This document shows positions 6,149 to 8,875 of a stretch of 8,875 nucleotides of DNA, in pieces. The notes beneath the pieces were generated by a model. That model ran no database searches. It was not told the origin of the DNA and saw nothing but the letters and a program-made list of their open reading frames with translations. Source of the stretch: Phycisphaerae bacterium (GTDB taxonomy: Bacteria; Planctomycetota; Phycisphaerae; Phycisphaerales; SM1A02); assembly GCA_002684755.1 (NCBI GenBank), contig NYVS01000087.1:1-8875 (forward strand). Reading direction: 5' to 3'. The translations under genes and the position numbers were made by a program. How positions within the stretch are numbered: position 1 is the stretch's first letter; each line of letters opens with the position of its first letter.

Positions 6149-6374
6149 GTGTCGACTCCTTACGGCTCGTCCGTTCCTTCTCGCCGTCGCCGGGTCGAAT
6201 GGAACCTTCGTTCATCGCGGTCTGGGACTTGGGGATTCCCGGGGTCTGGATGACCGCGATTACTTGCCGATGGGTTGTGTCCCGTGGGACGCGACGAACG
6301 TTCGTCGCGATCCCCCTCGGGGGAAGATGAATGGGACGCGTGGTCCCGCTTGAATCATGAATGGAGCGTCGGGC
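6149..6374 (-). other. Structured spacer between rpsL and rpsG
   Basis: These 226 bases hold no plausible gene but several inverted repeats: a 20-bp perfect palindrome (6290-6309); CCCCC/GGGGG (6312-6323); GGGAC/GTCCC (6333-6347); GTCCC/GGGAC (6279-6289); and a 9-bp pair enclosing about 29 bases (6214-6222 with 6252-6260). None is followed by a U-run. In E. coli S7 represses its own translation by binding the rpsL-rpsG intercistronic RNA, so a comparable role here is possible but inferred. I see no convincing promoter in it. Confidence 0.6.
6290..6309. repeat. 20-bp perfect palindrome in the rpsL-rpsG spacer
   Basis: CGCGACGAACGTTCGTCGCG is self-complementary over all 20 bases. As RNA it could form a stem of up to 7-8 bp with a tight loop; as DNA it could be a dimeric repressor site. 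It is the strongest dyad in the spacer. Confidence 0.8.
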
Positions 6375-6749
6375 TCACTTCTTGCCGCGCTTGACGCCGT
6401 ACTTCGAGCGGCCCTGCTGGCGACCGTCGACGCCGAGGCAGTCGAGCGAGCCACGGACCACGTGGTACCGGACGCCGGGAAGGTCGCGGACTCGTCCACC
6501 ACGCACGAGCACGATGGAGTGCTCCTGCAGGTTGTGGCCTTCACCACCGATGTACGCGGTGATTTCCTTGCCGTTGGAGAGTCGGACACGCGCCACCTTG
6601 CGAAGGGCCGAGTTCGGCTTCTTCGGGGTCACGGTCCGGACCTGGAGGCAGACACCACGTCGCTGCGGGCACGCGTCGAGGTCCTTGACCTTCGACTTCA
6701 CGGGCTGGGGGCGTCGGGGCTTGCGTACGAGTTGATTGATGGTCGGCAT
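6375..6749 (-). CDS. rpsL: 30S ribosomal protein S12
   Basis: S12 sits at the 30S decoding centre and controls tRNA selection accuracy. The 124-residue product aligns with E. coli S12 without gaps in the parts I could compare: [31 protein letters not shown] (41-57), [13 protein letters not shown] (66-78), [12 protein letters not shown] (89-100), and [12 protein letters not shown] at the end. Lys43, a classic streptomycin site, is kept, but position 88 is Arg (codon CGC) where E. coli has Lys. Asp89, the usual methylthiolation site, is present. ATG at 6749 is chosen because family similarity begins exactly there; no clear Shine-Dalgarno precedes it. A good promoter lies about 55 bases upstream. 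Confidence 0.97.
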   Translation of the reverse strand: MPTINQLVRKPRRPQPVKSKVKDLDACPQRRGVCLQVRTVTPKKPNSALRKVARVRLSNGKEITAYIGGEGHNLQEHSIVLVRGGRVRDLPGVRYHVVRGSLDCLGVDGRQQGRSKYGVKRGKK

Positions 6750-6802
6750 GCAGTTCTCAGTCAGTCGGGTCGGCACGCCCCGGGAAATGGAGCGAGCCCG
6801 AA

Positions 6803-6831
6803 AGGATACCGGGAGCCCGCTCGAAGGGCAA
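6803..6831 (-). promoter_or_regulatory. Sigma70-type promoter for rpsL-rpsG
   Basis: On the minus strand TTGCCC (6831-6826) and TATCCT (6808-6803) are separated by exactly 17 bases. They match consensus at 4/6 and 4/6, including the key TA...T of the -10. The predicted transcript start is near 6796, giving a leader of about 46 bases. It lies between the rnhA stop and the rpsL start. An imperfect hairpin overlaps it, which could serve as an rnhA terminator. Confidence 0.65.
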
Positions 6832-6876
6832 GGATCGAATCCGCCAGGACGGGCATCCACAATTCATGCGGACCGC

Positions 6877-7353
6877 TCACTCCACGGTGCCACCGATGCT
6901 CCGGATGCCATCCTTTACAAGGGCGTCGCATCGCTCGTTCTCCACGTGCCCGGTATGCCCCCGGACCCAGGTGCAGGTGAGGTCGAGCTGGGATACCAGG
7001 GCATCCAACTCCTTCCACAGCAGGACGTTAAGAACCGGCTTGGCCGGCTTTCCCGCCTTCATCCAGCCGCGGGCCTTCCAGCCCGCCATCCACTCCTCGA
7101 TGCCCTGAAGGACGTATTTGCTGTCCGCGACCAGCTCGATCACCGGCTTCTCGGTGGTCGCATGGGCCAGTGCGGCTTCGAACCCTCGAATCACCGCCGT
7201 GAGCTCCATCCGATTGTTGGTCGAGTCCGCCTCGCCCCCGAATGCCTCCTGCCGTTCATTCTGGGGGGTCATCAGGACGAATGCCCACCCGCCCGGTCCG
7301 GGATTCGGGGCCGCCCCACCGTCGGTATAGAGTCGATAGCCTGATTCTGACAT
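6877..7353 (-). CDS. rnhA: Ribonuclease HI
   Basis: RNase HI cuts the RNA strand of RNA-DNA hybrids, removing primers and R-loops, using two metal ions. The 158-residue product has the full acidic set: Asp11 in YTDGGAAPNPGPGGW, Glu50 in NNRMEL, Asp77 in VADSKYV, and Asp143 in ENERCDALV; His133 in RGHTGH is the conserved loop histidine. Length is close to E. coli RNase HI (155), and the basic helix region (EWMAGWKARGW) is present, so this is the bacterial type with a basic protrusion. ATG at 7353 is chosen because homology starts with SGYRLYTDGG, and AAGGA lies about 11 bases upstream; readings from 7500 add an unrelated Arg-rich stretch. It is divergent from rpmF and upstream of rpsL on the same strand, an arrangement I do not recognise as standard. 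Confidence 0.95.
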   Translation of the reverse strand: MSESGYRLYTDGGAAPNPGPGGWAFVLMTPQNERQEAFGGEADSTNNRMELTAVIRGFEAALAHATTEKPVIELVADSKYVLQGIEEWMAGWKARGWMKAGKPAKPVLNVLLWKELDALVSQLDLTCTWVRGHTGHVENERCDALVKDGIRSIGGTVE

Positions 7354-7397
7354 CGTTCGCAGGTTCCTTCCCCAATCGAGGGGCGTCTCGAGATTCC

Positions 7398-7426
7398 TTG
7401 ACACCCCATCGGGGGCTCCGTAATCT
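7398..7426 (+). promoter_or_regulatory. Promoter for rpmF-plsX-fabH
   Basis: A perfect TTGACA (7398-7403) is followed after exactly 17 bases by TAATCT (7421-7426), which keeps the critical TA...T. Predicted start near 7433, about 73 bases before rpmF. On the opposite strand the overlapping bases 7427-7422 read TAGATT, a possible -10 for divergent rnhA, although no good -35 accompanies it. Confidence 0.7.
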
Positions 7427-7505
7427 ATCCGATTCCCCCGAGCACTCTCGTGCCCGCGGGCCGCCGACCGCATTCTCCGATCTTCTCGATCCAGGAACAC
7501 CGACG

Positions 7506-7694
7506 ATGTCCGTCCCCGCTTTTCGACAGTCTCCCGGCCGCACCCGACGCCGTCGGTCCCACGACGCGATCGATCGGACCCACACCGTCCTCTGCCCGAA
7601 CTGCGGTGGCGCGAAGCGCCCCCACACCGCCTGCCGGGAATGCGGCTACGTGCGACCCGGTCTGCAGGTGAAGCCCACCAAGCCCACCGCCTGA
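7506..7694 (+). CDS. rpmF: 50S ribosomal protein L32
   Basis: A 62-residue basic protein of the large subunit. It starts MSVPAFRQSPGRTRRRRSH, equivalent to the usual MAVPKRRTSKSRRDKRR, and carries a zinc ribbon CPNC (30-33) and CREC (43-46) followed by GYV. All four cysteines are present, so it is the zinc-binding form. AGGA at 7493-7496 is 9 bases before the ATG. A longer in-frame reading from 7242 is rejected because it would overlap rnhA and its promoter. The tail (QVKPTKPTA) is a little longer than usual. It is first in the rpmF-plsX-fabH cluster common in bacteria. A small GTCTC/GAGAC dyad immediately follows the stop, at 7695-7707. Confidence 0.95.
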   Translation: MSVPAFRQSPGRTRRRRSHDAIDRTHTVLCPNCGGAKRPHTACRECGYVRPGLQVKPTKPTA

Positions 7695-7757
7695 CGTCTC
7701 CGAGACGAAGGTCCTGTCATCAAGGCTCCGGGACGCGCGAGCGGATCCCGAAGCGGA

Positions 7758-7763
7758 TACGCT
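7758..7763 (+). promoter_or_regulatory. Possible -10 element directly before plsX
   Basis: TACGCT (TAnnnT form) ends 7 bases before the plsX ATG, so a transcript from here would be leaderless or nearly so. No -35 match and no Shine-Dalgarno sequence are seen in front of plsX. The same hexamer occurs on the minus strand at 4102-4097, 37 bases upstream of sodN. The match is short and could be chance. Confidence 0.3.
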
Positions 7764-7770
7764 CTTCAAC

Positions 7771-8820
7771 ATGCGCATCGGCATCGACGTGACGGGTGGC
7801 GACAACGCCCCTCATGAAATCCTCAAGGGCTGTTTCGACGCGATCGAACTGCTCGAATCGGACGACCGACTCATCCTCGCAGGAGACGAGTCGGAGATCG
7901 CCGAGGCGCTCGTCGAGCGCGGGGTCAACGACGACCATCTCGAGATCCTCCATTGCGAGGAGACCATCGGGATGAGCGAGTCCCCGGTGGAGGCCGTTCG
8001 CAACAAGCGGAAGAGCTCCATCGCGAGGCTCTCGAAGATGAGCGGCCCGAAGGCCGGCGACGACCGGCTGGACTGCTGGATCTCCGCGGGAAACACCGGC
8101 GCCTGCGTCACCGCGGCACAGATGAACATGCGGCGACTCCGCAACGTCCATCGTCCGGGCATCGCGGTCACCGTGCCGACCTTCAGCGGACCGATCGTCC
8201 TGATCGACGTCGGCGCGAACATCGAACCGAAGCCCCACCACCTCGCCCAGTACGGCGCGATGGGGTCGATCTACGCCCAGCGGATCCTCGGCATCGAGAA
8301 CCCGCGGGTCGGTCTGATGAACGTCGGCGGCGAGGAGGCCAAGGGCACGGCGGACCTCAAGTTCGCCCGCGACATGCTCCGCGACTCCGAAGCGACGAAC
8401 TTCATCGGTTACGTCGAAGGCCGCGGCGTCTTCGACGGCGATGCCGACGTGGTGGTCACCGACGGGATCGTCGGCAACGTGATGATCAAGCTCGCCGAAG
8501 GCCTCTCCGCGGGGATCTTCAAGGCGATCGCGACCGAGGTCTTCGAAATCGATCCGGAACTCGCGATGCGATTCGAGCCGGTCGTGAAGAGTCTCTACAG
8601 CAAGCACGACTACCACGAGTACGGCGGCGCGCCGCTGCTCGGCGTGAACGGCGTCTGCATGATCGCCCACGGTTCCGCGGTCGGTCGAACCATCACCAAC
8701 GCGATCCGCCGGGGCCAGGAGTTCGTCCGGAGCGGGGTGAACCAGGCGATCACCGAGACGCTCGCCTCGGTCGGCCAGGAATCGTCCGAAAATCCGTCCG
8801 CGAGAGAAATCAAGACATGA
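7771..8820 (+). CDS. plsX: Phosphate acyltransferase PlsX
   Basis: PlsX converts acyl-ACP and phosphate to acyl-phosphate, the donor that PlsY uses to make lysophosphatidic acid, so it links fatty acid synthesis to membrane lipid formation. It is a peripheral membrane protein. The 349 residues show the family blocks: GGDNAP (9-14), AGDE (37-40), MSESPVEAVRNKRKSS (68-83), SAGNTGA (105-111), IDVGAN (145-150), NPRVGLMNVGGEEAKGT (177-193), NFIGYVEGR (210-218), DGIVGNV (231-237), YGGAPLLGVNG (284-294), and AHGSA (299-303). The stretch between the KSS motif and SAGNTGA (84-104) seems several residues longer than typical. The ATG coincides with the conserved N-terminus. The stop overlaps the fabH start as ATGA, which suggests translational coupling. 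Confidence 0.96.
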   Translation: MRIGIDVTGGDNAPHEILKGCFDAIELLESDDRLILAGDESEIAEALVERGVNDDHLEILHCEETIGMSESPVEAVRNKRKSSIARLSKMSGPKAGDDRLDCWISAGNTGACVTAAQMNMRRLRNVHRPGIAVTVPTFSGPIVLIDVGANIEPKPHHLAQYGAMGSIYAQRILGIENPRVGLMNVGGEEAKGTADLKFARDMLRDSEATNFIGYVEGRGVFDGDADVVVTDGIVGNVMIKLAEGLSAGIFKAIATEVFEIDPELAMRFEPVVKSLYSKHDYHEYGGAPLLGVNGVCMIAHGSAVGRTITNAIRRGQEFVRSGVNQAITETLASVGQESSENPSAREIKT

Positions 8821-8875
8821 ACGCATCCGACCTCACTGCGGGATTCAACCGCGGGGTTCGAATCGCGGGAACCGG
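8817..8875 (+). CDS. fabH: Start of beta-ketoacyl-ACP synthase III (KAS III), cut by window end
   Basis: Only 19 codons are visible: MNASDLTAGFNRGVRIAGT, with the next base pair beginning a Gly codon. The GVRIAGTG segment matches the start of FabH proteins, which condense acetyl-CoA with malonyl-ACP to begin fatty acid synthesis. The ATG overlaps the plsX stop (ATGA), and the rpmF-plsX-fabH order is classical. The catalytic Cys-His-Asn residues lie outside the window, so the call rests on a short N-terminus plus gene order. Confidence 0.82.
   Translation, partial: MNASDLTAGFNRGVRIAGT

Noticed and set aside
5564..6253. Plus-strand open frame over rpsG
   Set aside because: It is antisense to S7, and its start overlaps the rpsG terminator.
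6290..6309. LexA (GAAC-N4-GTTC) operator
   Set aside because: GAAC and GTTC are directly adjacent, without the 4-base spacer, and the neighbouring genes are ribosomal.
7242..7505. N-terminal extension of L32
   Set aside because: It would overlap rnhA and its own promoter; L32 homology and a good ribosome site both indicate the ATG at 7506.
7720..8826. Minus-strand open frame of 368 codons opposite plsX
   Set aside because: plsX on the plus strand matches its family throughout; the antisense reading is an acidic, His/Val-rich shadow.

Overview
The window reads as chromosomal DNA of a high-GC bacterium, most likely a marine planctomycete of the Phycisphaerae type. That placement is an inference. 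It rests on high G/C at third codon positions, a secreted-looking nickel superoxide dismutase, a planctomycete-like exported protein with a repeated helical motif, a Phycisphaera-like PlsX sequence, and ribosomal protein genes separated from the usual fusA/tuf neighbours. Most of the window is housekeeping. I found no phage, insertion sequence, tRNA, rRNA or CRISPR array.

Left block (1-4060), all on the minus strand. In transcription order it holds: a nickel superoxide dismutase precursor (sodN, 3449-4060); a ThiF/MoeB-type E1-like adenylyltransferase (2245-3342); a DinB-like putative metal-binding helical-bundle protein (1605-2129); and a large exported protein of unknown function (1460 to beyond base 1). 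The exported protein was recovered by hand because it runs off the window edge. The gaps are 105-145 bases. A 16-bp hairpin follows sodN and a stem with a short U-run follows the DinB-like gene, so these may be separate units rather than one operon.

Middle block (4078-5529), plus strand. It holds an unrecognised 201-residue protein and then a family 2 glycosyltransferase. The first is divergent from sodN with only 17 bp between the two start codons, and a perfect palindrome in that gap supplies a Shine-Dalgarno core in both directions.

Translation block (5571-7353), minus strand. It holds rnhA, then rpsL (S12) behind a good sigma70-type promoter, then a 226-base spacer rich in inverted repeats, then rpsG (S7) and a strong intrinsic terminator. 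S12 carries Arg at position 88, where E. coli has Lys; Lys88Arg is a known streptomycin-resistance substitution.

Right block (7398-8875), plus strand. It is the classic rpmF-plsX-fabH cluster linking ribosomal protein L32 to fatty acid and phospholipid initiation. plsX and fabH overlap by ATGA. rpmF diverges from rnhA across a short region with a TTGACA-N17-TAATCT promoter.

I see no complete undescribed multi-gene system. The best leads are the sodN precursor with its divergent neighbour, the structured rpsL-rpsG spacer, S12 Arg88, and the repeat-containing exported protein.
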